In this document: one piece after another, positions 1 through 13,700 of the stretch | Position numbering within the stretch: position 1 is the stretch's first letter | How the letters are laid out: every line of letters begins with the position of its first letter | Assembly (NCBI GenBank): GCA_018881555.1 | Contig: JACAXG010000007.1 | Location: 14,799,235 to 14,863,234, forward strand | Direction: 5' to 3' | Source: Amblyornis subalaris | Lineage: Eukaryota; Chordata; Aves; Passeriformes; Ptilonorhynchidae | DNA: 64,000 bases | Made by a program: the position numbers and the translations under genes | Notes under the pieces: model-generated | Databases searched by the model: none | Seen by the model: only the letters and a program-made list of their open reading frames with translations | What the model was told of the DNA's origin: nothing

Positions 1-3000
1 CTGTCTTAACCACACCCTTTGGAAAGCCACAACGGTTTTTGCCAGATGTCGGGTAGCGTTTTAAAGGCTCTCAACAGGGGATGTATCAATATTGATCTTG
101 TGCTAGAGACTGCATTTCTTGATGCTTCGCTCTTTTGTAACAGACCCCTTCAGAGGAAAAAATGGGCTAATAATACTCATTTCACCAGGTTCTCAGGGGA
201 ATGGAAGCAGGTTTTTTGTCACACTTGAGCTGACAGTTTCCTGATTGATGGCATTTATGGGAAGTTGAAAGAGGATTAAAGTCTCATGATGCTGGTTTAT
301 TTCAAGAACATGACATGTTCAATATGATAATAAAGCAGGAATTTTTCTTCTGTGGCTTTTATGGGCTTGGGGTTGTTTAGGATGAAATTATGGATAAAGC
401 GGTAGCTGAAGTCAGCAGTCTGTGTTTCCAAGGCCGTCAGGTGCAAGGTGACAGGAGCCATTATAAAACCCTTGGCAGTTTTTTGCTACAGAGAACCTGA
501 CAGCAAATCCAAAAGAAAACTTAATACTGTAATGATTCATTTCATGTGGGAGGCCAAAACTTTTAGCAGCGTTGGAAGCGTTTTGCTTTAACATGCTTTA
601 GTTTCATAGTTGTGCTGACATTGTATATCAAGGACCATTATCACCAAAAGGCACTAGGGAGTGGTTTGGGATTACAGGTATTTAGAGGCCTGGGGAAGTG
701 AGAGTTAGTCTTGTATTCCTTTGTGGACGTGTAATGAGTGAAAGGATAGAAATTGCTTTGCAGTATTACAAATTTGCACAGCAAAGAGTGTAAAATCTTT
801 ACAGAAAAGAGGGGTGGTCCCTGAGCCGTTCATCCATAAAACACTTGAAGTCTACCTTCAAGCTCACTAGTATTTGTGTTTTACCCACTAATTATATAGC
901 CAGAGTAATAGTGTTATAAGTCCTCCATACTAAAAGTAGGTTGCTGTAAATAAATCTCTCTTGGATCAATGTACTTTTACTAAGGAAACCTTTTGAGTGG
1001 AGTCTTCAGGGTCTCACCGGAGTGAAGTTATCATTATTAATATCCCCTGTGGAGGTCTGAAATATCTTTGCATTTACTTAGCTATTTATATGCTCACTTA
1101 TAATAATATTTAAGTAAGCTTGGTTGGCATTAATAAAGTTATAGTTCATTAATATTACATAGACATTTTTATTTAGAAAGACCACTTACTTGAGGCCATT
1201 GAACATTAAACTGTTTTCAAAAGCCAACTACTGGCAGCTGTGCACTGCACAAGGGTTTCCAGAGGTTACTTTGCCTTAGGTGCTCCAATTTGCCTCTGAT
1301 GCAGTCTTTGGGCAGAGATCCCTCTGCCATTTGGCTGTACAGGGAGTGAGGCTTGGGGTTTGGATCTGGGCAAGCCAGGTGCCCCACACCAGGTGTCCCA
1401 GGCAGGCCCTCCCGGGGAGGGGGAGCACCAAGGGGCACTGGCAGGAGGAGGGCAGAGCAGAGACAGGGNCGAGCAAGGAGATGAGAGGTCTGTTGTCCTT
1501 CATCCATCACACATCTCCCACACCATTGGGGAACACCAATGGGGCATGCCAAAACCCATTGCTGTTGCACTGGGGTGCTTGTTTCAGATCTGCAGTCCGA
1601 GATGTTCATTGGTCTGACAGATGACCCAAGTAACACAGCTACAGGCAATTTGCTTTATTGCTGTTATATGCCCATAAGAAACAAAGAGGTCTGCTGGGTC
1701 ACCGACTCCATTATCCTGCTATGACAGGCAAGCACACCATGTGAGTCCTTTCATAACTTCATCAAGAGCCATCTCAATACCAGGCTGAGGGATTTTTGTT
1801 CACTTGAGTGTTTTCCTCTGGGAGGTCTGTTGTTTTTCTGATGCTGGGAAGCTTTTCCTTCTCCCTATTACTCCCAGGGATATTCTGTACAGTCCAGATT
1901 TCTTCATAACCAGTGTGTAACTGTTAGCTTTTGTTAATATTGGTGTTGCCCTCACATTGCTCTTCTCTTCTTCTGCCTTCTCTCACTCTCAGTTCTCCTT
2001 TTCCATGCATGTCAGCAAGGTTTTTATCCTCCTGAGATGAAAGCTCTCTTTTCCTGTTCATCCCTGTATCTCTTATCTGCAGTGGTTCTGGTTTCATGAA
2101 GGTGGGTAAGGCCAGTTGTGCAGAGTGTGTTGGATACGATTGCACGTGTACCTGCCAGAATCTGAATCAGAAATACTTTGGCTGGAGCATTCTGGCACAC
2201 CACTCACCCATTTTGCAACTTCATTGTGCTGGTGCCTGCTGGTCACTATTACACCTCATACACAGCCTTTTCTGCCCTCGTTCATGTCCAGGTGATGAAT
2301 GCCTGCCTGGCAAGGTGTGCTGTTCTTCATCAGCTGTGCTCTCCAGCCTCAAAATGAGGTAAATATTTCTTACTTAAACCCCCGTAAAAATGACAAACAT
2401 AGCGTAAATATGGGGGGTATTATAATCTTTTGTTTCTTTGTTTTTACTCTGGGACTGAAGGTGGCCCTAAGTAGAAAAGTCCCCATCATGNACTTAAGTA
2501 GCAATGTAGTAATTCCAGTTTGTTCATTTATGTAGGGAAAGGCCTGGTGTAAATGTATTACTGCAGTTCAGAAAAAAAAAAAAAAACAAAACTTTATTTG
2601 GTTATTCAGGAGGGTTTTATGAGAGAGTTCAATTCCATTCACTTTTCTCACACCCACACACCTTTAGCATAAAGGGAGTGGNAGCACAGAAGAAAACTCC
2701 GTTGTTGTCAACTAAAGCTTGCATTCCTTCCAAGTAATTCTCTATTCNTTGCAAACCTGGGGAATAATAAATGCAGATTTCATCAGAGATGTAACCAATA
2801 TAATAACACAATGTTTGGTCTCTGATTATTCATTGTAGCAGGAGAATTACAAGGATCCTGAATTTTTCTATGGTGCCACTGAGATTTACTACATTTCATT
2901 GCAAAAAAAATTGCAAAACAGCCTTGGTAAAAGTTGAACAAAGTCTATTTTTCTCTTTTTCTTATAGTCAGAGGTAGTATTTTTGATTGCCACCAAGACA

Positions 3001-6000
3001 CTGGTTTCGTATAAGAGCCGTGAGATGAAAACCACATTGTCTCAGTGCTCTTCACCTGGGTCCTGAAGCTTATAGCAAAACCAGGCATGCTTTTGAGCCT
3101 CCAACAAAAGCTGAACTCCAGTGAGTTTTCCGTGGATTGAAATTTTATTGCGAGCATTTTGGACTAGTGCTACTGTTATTTCTGCTTGAGAGGTAAATTT
3201 ATTATGCTTTCTTTGAAGATTTTTACATCTTAAATAACATAAAATACAGTTGCTGTTTGACAGNGATAGGCTATTGGAAAGTAATAAATGGAGTCAAACA
3301 GGGACACTTTCTTCCCTAAACACTTTCTTTGGATCGACAACTGTGTGTTTTCATTCCAATAATTGGAAGTTTTCAATGCAGGTATACTGCTATATCTGTA
3401 GGAGAGATTTGATCTGTGCACATTGAGACATAGTTCATTTTTGGCTAGTACTAGTAAAAATAATTGCAATGTCAGTTCTGTACCTGAATTACTTGTGATA
3501 GATAGACTTCTGGATTAGGTAGTCTGCACTCGGAAATAATGAGAAATGTCAGATTTTGGCTAAAAAATGAGCAGTGAAATATCTCTGCAGGTTATTATCA
3601 CTTTGAGGGATTGTGGTTCCTCTCCATTATTCCCTCCACTATTGTTGAATTGTCCAATTTAAGTGAATAACAGCACATTCTTTCTAGAAACTGTTGGTGG
3701 GAGCCAAGGAAATAAAATGTGTTAGAGGGATCTATTACATAAAGGATACCTGCATATAATAGCCATTGGCAAAGTTGAGAGACAATAGCCAGGAATCCAA
3801 TTCACCAAATGCAGAGGGATTTCTGCTTTGTTTTTCAAAAGTCTGAGCTGCATATACTGAGCAGCCCAGTCCTACTAGAAAATTCCTGCTTTTGTACCAT
3901 CCCTGCCAATATTCTTAACAAAGCAGTCTCTCAGGTTGGACACCTTCTGCTTTCATTAAAACTCAGCAGCTATTTAAGTCTTTTGTAATCATGCATGAGC
4001 AGTTACAGAAAGCATTTAACATCATGCACTGTCACATTTGTAAAAGGGAGAGTTGTATTGTAACATTCCAGAATTCACAATTTTCCCTATGTCCTCCAAA
4101 ATCAGCTTTAATTTCTACCCCTTTTTTAAAAGAGTGCTTTAAAGCATCTCCTTCCAGACTGACTGCATAAAAAGGCAAGGATAAATCAAAATTTTGCAAG
4201 TCTTTTCTCACCTATTCTCATTGACTGGATCCCTGAGAGATCTCAGTGCAGCAAACTTTGGGGGGTTTTGTTTGTGCACTTTGTTACTGAAGAAACTAAG
4301 TGCTTGCTGAAATTGATACTTGCCTTTGACAGCCACTTCTTCAGTGAGCTGCTCAAATTTCATTTTTAGTTAGCAGTATGCAGGCTCCAGTCATATTAAA
4401 ACTAGAGCTTTTGTATTTGTCAGCCTGCACAGGGGATGTTTGTAAAAAAACTTTGTTCTGGTTAGCCTATTACTTCAAGATTTCTTGCCTTTTGGCATAG
4501 AACTCTCCCAGCATGCCAAGAATCCTTTTGTGGGAAGAAAAATGTCAGATCCTGCAAAAAGTCTCTGTTGGGAAAGTAGACCAGAGAAGGCCTGTCCTAC
4601 CTGGAGGGATCTGTGGAGCTCTTCTTCTGTCTCAACAACATCTCAGAGACTCCTTCCCTCACCCCTCTGCTGCAAGGTCTGTTTGGGTTGGATTACCCAC
4701 GTGACCCAGTGGAAATACAAAAGTCATAGTTTTACAGGCTTCAACAGCTTTAGGCCAGTTCTGATTGCATATTTAGATGAAGGCTAATAGGGAGATTTAA
4801 GAAAGCAAACTCTGTTTTTAATGGTAGCTATCCTGTATGCTATGGAACTTGTTTAAATACTCAAAGCAATTAATCAGTTTCCAGGTCTCATTGTCTAGGC
4901 TGCAGGTGCCATTGTGACACATGAAGGCAGTATATTTCTAAATGAGGAACAACCTCCTTTTTTCTCTTTTATGTGTAAGACAGGCCAGACTGTCATGCTT
5001 AATTNGTCTTTAATAATATATTTATTTGTTCTCATTTTGGAAGTGAATTTAGGTCTTGGTCTGTACAGGGAGAAGAAAGGAAATCAACAACTATTTTTTG
5101 GGCTAAGATCTCCTTGTGCTGTCTGCCAAGTCTTATTATGAAGCTTTTTTTTTTCTTATGGCCACATTTCAAAGCCTTGTATAGCAGAGATTATAATAAA
5201 AAACATTCCAAGGGTCTACATCCATAACCATGCTCAGTGTCGCTATTGTATGGAATTTAATTTTCTCTCATCCCATTGCATATTGCTGCAGTGTATTCTG
5301 TATGTCTTCCTGATTTACATGAACCAATTTCAGAATAGCCGGACTATGCAGGCATGATGAGACGAACATGAAATGTCATCCAGCACCTTACACACTCTTG
5401 TCTTTTTGTTCTTATGTCTTACAGGTAGTGCTGCTGCTCTGTTAAACAGGCTTTCAGTCATTCCTAGTGCTTTTTCATTCTGCTTTACTTAATGATCCAT
5501 GTCAGCAAGTAGGTCCCAGTTTAGAACAAAACAAAATGAAATTGATTTTCCCGGTTGTATTAAATTTCTTTTACAACATAAAAGTTACCAATTTGGTCCT
5601 TAGCTGGAGCAGCAAAGGCTGCGCTGGTACTCACCTAGGAATGTTGCAGCTGAGACCCTCCAAGATGAGGCAAGGCTGCAGATTCATGTGCCTTTAGCCC
5701 TGCAAGAAAGAAGCCAGGAAATGTCCCCTAGTGTCCTTTCTCCCATATTGCCCTGACTGGGGCAGAGGCAGTTCTTCAAACTGAACAGAATTCTGCCCTT
5801 AACACAGGAACAGGAACTGGATATGGAAAAGGCTTGTTAGGTCACTCAGTCTATTTCCCTGACAAAGCAGATCTATGCTCTTGTCTTTCCCAATGCTTCA
5901 TCCGTCCTCTGAATTTCCCCGTGCTTCTGCTGTCTTGGGGTTTTTTTCAAAGTGGAACAAATCAAGTATTTTATCTAGCCATTAATAAGAAAAAAATCAC

Positions 6001-7589
6001 TCTCCTGTGGCACTCCTGTCTTTCTTGCTACAGAAAATATTATATTATTGGTTTACCCAAGTTTCAGTGCATTGTACTCCCTAATGGTAGTCTTTTAGGC
6101 AACGACTACCTAATTTATTTTAGATGAGCACTATCCATTTGTATGGTGCTCATCACTGTGCTGTCGAGCACCAAAGTGACAGCTTTCTTTTCCCTTTCTG
6201 TATGTGCAGTGAGCTGGCATGATTTATGACTGTCAGCTGTATTCTTAATACTTCTGCTCGTATGTGGGGATGTGTTCGTTTAAACCAGTTGCAGCATTTT
6301 ACAGAACTTGCTGATTTTAGCCTCAGCCAGCATTCTTGGGTGTGAGATAATTCAGGCTTTTCTATAATTTCCNAAAATCTCAGCTTTTTTTGAAAAAGCA
6401 AACAAGGAACAACGAACCAACCCACGCAAATGCAACTGGGCACTGTGGTCATGGAGAAACCCAGCCTTTGCCTGGTGTCATCACCCAGCAAGGTCTGACA
6501 GCAGTTTTGCAGCTGCTCCTAAGTCTGGTCTGAGAGAGATCCCAGCAAGAGAAAAGCACCTGAGAGCTGCAGGCTTCCTGTCCTGAAGGCCCCCTAATCT
6601 AGGGTTCGTGGTGGGCTAGTGTGCCTTTGCCTCCCTCCCTGCTTGCTTCATCCCAGATGGAGGCTCCTGAGCCAGGGCAGAGCTGATCCCTGCTGTGTTC
6701 ATTCCCCTCTCCTTTCTGCTAGTGGCTAATAAGAACACCTTGCATTGCTAATGCTCTGTTTACTGCAGTTTAAATGTGTTGCCTTACTTCAGCTTTGATA
6801 TCCTCACTGTTGAAAACCATCCCAAATTAGGGCAGAAGATTCTTCCAACCTACAGAGATTTGTTGGCATGTTTGCTGTCAATATGCGGACTCCTTTGGCT
6901 CACAAAGTATATCACATGTAAACATGTCATCTCTGATTCCCTGCAAAATATCTGTTTTCTGTGAGAAGTTAATTACTAATTTAAAACAGCTAAAATGAGG
7001 CCTAATGATGGCCTTCTCTTAATTTTTGACAAATGACAGCTTGATTGGAACTAACTTTACATAGCTTCAAATGTGAAATCTGGTTGCAATACATTTTCAT
7101 TTCTTCAATTCCTCCAAAGGCAGTGCCAGAGACCAGTTTATTTTCTGGACCTTTAACAACACAGAAATCACAAGGCCAGAGAAATGCAAAAAGAGATATT
7201 TTGGTAATTCTCAGCACGTGTTGNTAGCGTCTGCATCTGAAGCAGCAGGACTGTGCAACAGCAAACCCTCACACCTACCATCCAGGTAAAAAGCAAGGAA
7301 AGACAAATGGGCCTGGCNTGTGGCAGGGCTGAAGCAGGCAGCAGGCAGGAGTGACACTGATGTGAAGCTGAGATTGCATATGTTAGCTAAGCCAAGCTTT
7401 TGAGGGTTTTTTTTTCTGTGGTTGTTGCTGTGAAGATGTCTGAGCAAGGGAAGAGAGGTCGCTTTCCTTGCCCCGGTGCCTAGATAACGGATGCATGGCT
7501 GGCTGCATGAATTTGGAATTGTTGCACCCCAGTGGGCACACTTACACCTCCCCACACTCACCAGGTCAGCAAAGACTGAGCAGGGATTT

Positions 7590-7745
7590 ATTCTGCCTCA
7601 TCCCCGCGGTGCCCTCGCCTCGCGTCCCTTTAGCTGCACTTTTGGGGAGCTGCGCTGCCGGGCTGCAGACTCCATCCTTCCCAGAGCGGAGGCACGTGCA
7701 CCTGAGCCTGCCTCCTCTCCCTCTCCCTCTCCCTCTCCTCTTTTG
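7590..7745. other. Intronic GC-rich patch with CpG cluster and CTCTCC repeat
   Basis: Within AT-rich intron, this short block is clearly GC-rich and holds about nine CpG dinucleotides between 7600 and 7700, including CCGCGG and CTCGCG. It is followed by a short CTCTCC-type pyrimidine repeat at about 7714-7740. CpG clusters of this kind survive mainly where DNA is unmethylated, so an internal promoter or enhancer is possible, but the block is well below normal CpG-island length. No coding sequence is recognised. Confidence 0.5.
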
Positions 7746-10700
7746 GGGAGATTAGGGCTGCAGCCTTGTTCTTGCAGTTGCACCACTGCTCAGTTCAGCG
7801 CTGCTGCTGCACAGTGAAGCACGTTATGGACTTGTCCATTTTCAGCAGCACGAGCTGTTTTCTGTTTTAAAGGGTGATTTCAGATGTTTCCATTCTTTTC
7901 TGGGCATAGCAGATATTTCTAGCCGTTCATCCATGAAGCCATCAGTTAGACTATTATTACTTTGTCTTGCCTTTAGCAAGGGTTCCATTTTATTTCGTCT
8001 TTATTTTCCTTATTTTTTGATTTGCACATGACCTTAATACTTGATTAAATTAAACAGCCTTTGTCTTACCAAAGTTTTTCAAACTCAACAGGATTAGGCC
8101 TTTAGTGAGTTATTACAGAAGCAAAGCCTTTACCTTGGAGTAAGTGATTTCCTGCCGTTCTGTGTTTTCCTGCCAGAAGCAATGAAAAAAGCCACAAGAG
8201 ACAGGAATAATGCAGTCATATTTAGTGAGCGTCAAACGTAGAGCCTGTGTTATTTACACTCTATCTTATTAAACTGAACTGAATGTTTGCTTGACATCTA
8301 CCTTTGTGTACCAGGCCTTATTCTGATGGCAGAAAGCAAATAAAAAACCCTGGAAATTTAGAGAACAGAGACTTACAAATTGGTTGGACCCAGGCAATAG
8401 TGCTTGTCGAGATCCTGCTTTTCTTCTCTAAAACTTTGGTGGTGTCTTGGCACTGAGCTGTCCACAACACACATTTTGGGTTGAATAAGAAAGATTTAAA
8501 TGAGTGAAAACGTCTGCTCTTCACCATCCCAAAAGTGTAGTTCCCCTTGGATTCAAAACGAGTGCTCTTTCTCTTCACTGTAGATGGGTTTTCCATCATC
8601 TACCCAATGTCTGCCAGTGGACAAAAGAGTCCTTTCTTCCTGAGATTTCCCAGCAGGTCATTCTTCTCTTCTGCCTTCAGGAATGTCCCTGCCTGCACCA
8701 CTTCACCCAGCAGGATTGTTTACCTATAAAATAAAGGTGATGAAGTACGTCTTGCCGAGCTAAGATTAGTCCTTCCTCCTCTGCTTCACTATCCCAGCCT
8801 GCCACCCAGCTGCAGTTCCCCAAGCAGATTTCTGATGGCCACTACTGCAACTGCTCTCCCAGGCTGCAGGAGGAGCAGCCAGAGCCCAAAGGATCAGGGA
8901 AGCAGAGCCCTTTTCACACCTTGTAGCTTTATAGGGGAATATTTGAAGTCATTTGAAAAGGAACCAGGGAAGGGAGCAGCGAAGAAGGCACAGGATGTCA
9001 AAGAAAGCTGTATGTTTGCCCTTCTAGCTCAAACAATAAGGTGAGGTATTTGATCATATTGGGTTGTATTTAAATCAGAAGATTATTGTTAAATCTTTTA
9101 GTGCCTGATGCCACTAGGGAAGCATATACTTAATGTGGAATTCAGATTCTCAACAGANTTTTCCAATTTCACTGAGTTTCCATTTCATTTCAAAGGCTTG
9201 CTGTCTGCCTTTTCACTGGGTGTTTACATAATGCTAGAAATTTTGACATATCCTTATGCATTTGGTCAATGAAGACATATTCTCTTCCCCACCAACAAAC
9301 ACAGCTGTTGGCTGCAAACTAGGAAGGCTCTGCCAAAGATAAATTTGCAGGTTTCCCTCATTTTATCCTGTACAAAAGCCTCCACTGAGAAATGTCACTC
9401 ACCTCTGAATCAAAACTGACCACTCTCCCTCCTGACCACGAATGGAGACCACTTCAGCTTCGCATCTCCCTGGTCACCCTTGGAGGGAGATTTCCCCACA
9501 CGTCCGCGTGTCCCTCCACGCTGATGGGCACACACCATCTNCATTGCAGTCCCGTCATTCCTGGGATGCTGCAGGTCCCTGCAGTCCCTGCTGGGTGGGT
9601 GGCTGTGGGTCACCATCCCACAGGATGGGAGCAGGAGGTCCACACAGGTTTTCCCAGCTGTGAAGGAGCCACCAGAGGGAGCTTTTTTTACCAGCCCTTT
9701 TTTGGTGCCTCTTCTGCTCTGGCAAGGTGTTCCCCACCTGGTAGCCCACCACGAGTTCCCTCCTGCTCACCTGCTGTTTAACTGCTCTTTCCTTTTTCCC
9801 TTGTCTGCAACTGGGAGATGTGCCAGTTCCCTNTCACCCTCAAGACACATTTCTGGTTTTGGAGAGGTGGGACAGGGAGAAGGAAGCAGCAATCAAACTC
9901 CAGACAGATCCTGCATTTCTTGGGCTGCTTCTGGTTTCATCAGCCCCGTGGCTGCTCACGTGTCCCTACCCCGCTGCCTGCCCACTCACAGTGGTTTGAT
10001 ATTTTCTCCTCTGGCCCAGGGGTGTTCTCTTTGTAATTCGCTCTTCCCCTCAGACCTNGTGAAGGATAGACAGCGTGCCTCTGAGCTCGGTCTGAACGCT
10101 GCACGAGCCTTTGAATCTCTAACAAGCAGCTGGCTGCAGCTCTGAATATGATCTAATAGGGAGCAACATGCCCAGCAAACTCCTGCCACATTCACTTGGA
10201 GCAGGAGAGATTTGTCCATACATGCTTTTGCTGAAAGACTGTATTATGCAGAGCATGCAAAGTATCGACTGCTCTCCATTTTTAGAGCCATTGTTACACA
10301 GAAAATTAGCATCGTGGAAGAGACAGTGGGAGATTTTTCCTTCTCCCCTCCCCTGCNTCCCCTGGTACAGTGTCTTTATTCTGTTTTCTCTAGTTCCCTT
10401 TGTCTTACTGGCATACTGGTCTGCTAACCACCCTTTGTTTCATTTATATTGAAATCAGCTGGCAGAAGACAAAGTTCACAGTGTATATTTAGAGCCTGTG
10501 TTTTTTAGACTGTTAATTATTATTTTCCTCCATCTTTCCTGGGAAGCTGCTAGTGATTTGTTTTCAGGTTCATTTCGTGAGTGTTTACTGTCATTTACTC
10601 TGAACTCTGGTCTTTTCCTTTCTCTGCCTGTCCCTCAAAATGTTGGCCACATGCTGGCTCTGCTTTGCATTTCTGTATCTGAGTTTGTATTTTAATATTC

Positions 10701-13700
10701 ATTAGGTATTTGTACTGACAGCCCATCAATACATTAAATTAGTATATATGCAGCTAACAAGTATGGTACATGCTTAACTGACTTATAACAACATTAAAAC
10801 AGACAGACACAACAGATTGCCTCAGCAGGGTTTAATAAACTGTACTTATCCACAGCCCCTCTGAAAAACAGACACACAACTGCAATATACAGTGCTCCCT
10901 GGAATAATAAGATAAACAGCAAACATGCTAAGCTAAACATCTTTTGTTCCTCTGATGAGAAAATCAAACTTTCTTCCTTCATAGAAAGCTGCTTCTGTGG
11001 CTTCTATTCTTTTAAGCAACTAGGCTCTCAGTTATCAAGTACCATGCATTTTAATTCCAGAAAATATTTNCTGAGCATCAAATAATACTGGAGTTGATAA
11101 AAGGCATGCACAGTTATGCATTACTCCATTCATTCTCATGCAATACTTTGAAGGTATTGAGATCTCTGCAAGCAATTAGTATCATCATTAGAATATCAAA
11201 TTTTCCTGCTAATTAATGCTAATGTGATTAAAATGGGAGCTTTTTTGGATAAGAGGTATTTTCTCTTTGCAAGCAAGAAAGCTGCTCTTCTAAAACAGGC
11301 AGAAGAAAGCAGGCAGAAAATTATACCAGGTAATAGGAGAAGAGTTTCTCAGTTTGTTCTTTTGCAAATGTGACTGTCTCCCATCCAGAAATTTCTAGAA
11401 GAAATCTGCCTTGCCTCTTGGAGAGACAACAGACCCCCTATTGCATTATGTGCATCAGAGTTGTCTTTTTAATAATTTTAATATAAAATGCAATAGATGT
11501 GTAATAGATTTTACTTATAGATCCTGTTTCTTTCTACTCAAAAACTGTGTGATTAAAAACACACAGAAGTGCTATAATAGACAATAGCCACTGGAAAAAA
11601 CATGAGTGGAAGGGGTTTTCAAATGCAGTATTTATCTAATGTTTTTCAGCTTTGTCCTGAAGCACNTGTTTGTGTAATTTACTTTTCTGGTATGAATCAT
11701 TCTTTAACACCAGCAGAGTTACTAAGGAAGCCTCTTACCCTGCATTAGGGCATTAGAAGTGCTCACACTCCCATCAATTAAACCACAGTGGTCCCTCTCC
11801 AAGCACTTTATTTCCATCAGGCTCAGGACCTGAGCATGGGGACAGTCCCTGCCCTGACGAGACGCGCTTGGGAAGAGCTTTGCAAAAAGCACAGGGCTTG
11901 AGACAATCCCCTAACCAGCACTGCCCTTCACATTGCTTTTGATGGCCCAGCAGTCAGCCCCAGCCCCCGAGGAGCACAGAGCAAACAGGCAGGACAGGGC
12001 ACTGCCAGGAGGGAAGCCAGGTTAATGTACTTACACAGGCGAGGATAAACACGGAGAGGCGTTCAAGTGTGGCCCAAGTGACAACAGTCTCTAGGCAGCG
12101 AGGGACTGGGGCACTACAGCTGTCAGCATCCTCCAGGAGGGCATGGAGAGTCTCCCCTGGAGCTGGGAAAATCTCTAGAAGCAGATGTAAGCATCATTTT
12201 CTAAATAATTATTTCTTTTAATTTTTGTTTTGTTTTGTTTTCGCTTGATGTCTCTGGATCTCTTTGTGGTAGAGAGTTGTTGGATCATTCGTTGTTTAAA
12301 ATACTCTTACCTATTTGAACTTTTTCTCTCCATTAATNAAAAATATAAAGCATATGAGAAACTGGCACTGGATGCAGCAGCAGTACCTCGGCAATGTCAG
12401 GTGACTCTTTTTAGCATCAGATTCTGCTCATTTTCATAAGGAGGGAAAAATCAGCAGCATTTGAGCTGTTCTTGCATAGGTAATGCCATTGAGATCTGTT
12501 AGAGTCATCTTCTCTGACAGAGTGAGTGAAAAGCTGCCTGTTGGAAATCACAGGCAATTTCTCATGGCATGACCAGACTTTACAGTCCTTGCATTTACAT
12601 TTATTTACAGGTTTTTCAAAGGAGGTGAGAAGAGACCCTCACTGTTAACTTTGTCCCCAGATTTGTTTCCTTGGGGCCTCCCCCAGCCCTGCACCATCTC
12701 TCCTTTCCAGGCCACATCCAGCCGTGCTGACATCCAAAGCCAAAGCTATAGAGGTGAGACACTTCCAATGGGATGGGAGGCCCCAAGAGAAAACTGCTAG
12801 CTTATTAGAGATATCTGTGCTTTTTTACTGATGACATTTTCCCCACCCAAGAACATAAAGGTAAGTTGGGTGGTCTACAATTACCATTGCTTTTATGAAC
12901 CCGAAAAGCATCCCAGATTTTTTCTTCCTGTGGTTTTTATTTCTTGTGGATAGTCTGCAAATTTATAGGCAGGTAGCACCTAAGAGTCCAAGCTCTGGGC
13001 CAGGCAGTAATTTTCTTTCTCATAAACTGTCTCTCAGAGACCAACCACCATAAAAGATGTACTGATCTGGGAGTGCTGGTGCTTTTAGTTCATTAGAAGA
13101 TGGGTTTCGTTTCTGATGTGATGTTAGAAATATTCCCCCAAAATAAAAGGGATTAAAAGGTGGCTGTTAATTTATTTTATAATTATTTAAAAATACTAGG
13201 ATGTAAAGCTCAATGTAAAAACTTGTATCTAGGATATGTAAGTGGTGAAACTGCCCCAGAACTGGAGAAGTCTGTGAGCTGAACAAAGCCAAGATATTTT
13301 GCAGATAATCTCTGGTTCAGACTTTCTCCACGAATTTTCACTGAAATGCAAACAAGGCAGCCTCAAACTTTTGTCATTGAGAGGTGGTAGCTCCCAGGAA
13401 GTGGGATATATATCACAGAGCTGCCAGAACATGTCTTACTCCCTTTTATTGAGTACTTCACCAATAACCACCGAGGTAGTTTGGTACCTGCCCCATCTCA
13501 GCTGTCAGACAAATACTGTGAGAGCAAATTCACAGATAAATGCCTTCAGGAGCACCCGTTTGTTGCCACACACTGCCGGGGGTCCTGCTGAACCAGCAGG
13601 AATACATTGGGGCTCTTCACACTTCCCCTTCCTTTTCCCCATTTTCCTCTAAAGCAGTTTGGAGGCAGCAAACGAGCTGAGCAGTGCTCCCTTGAGCTGT

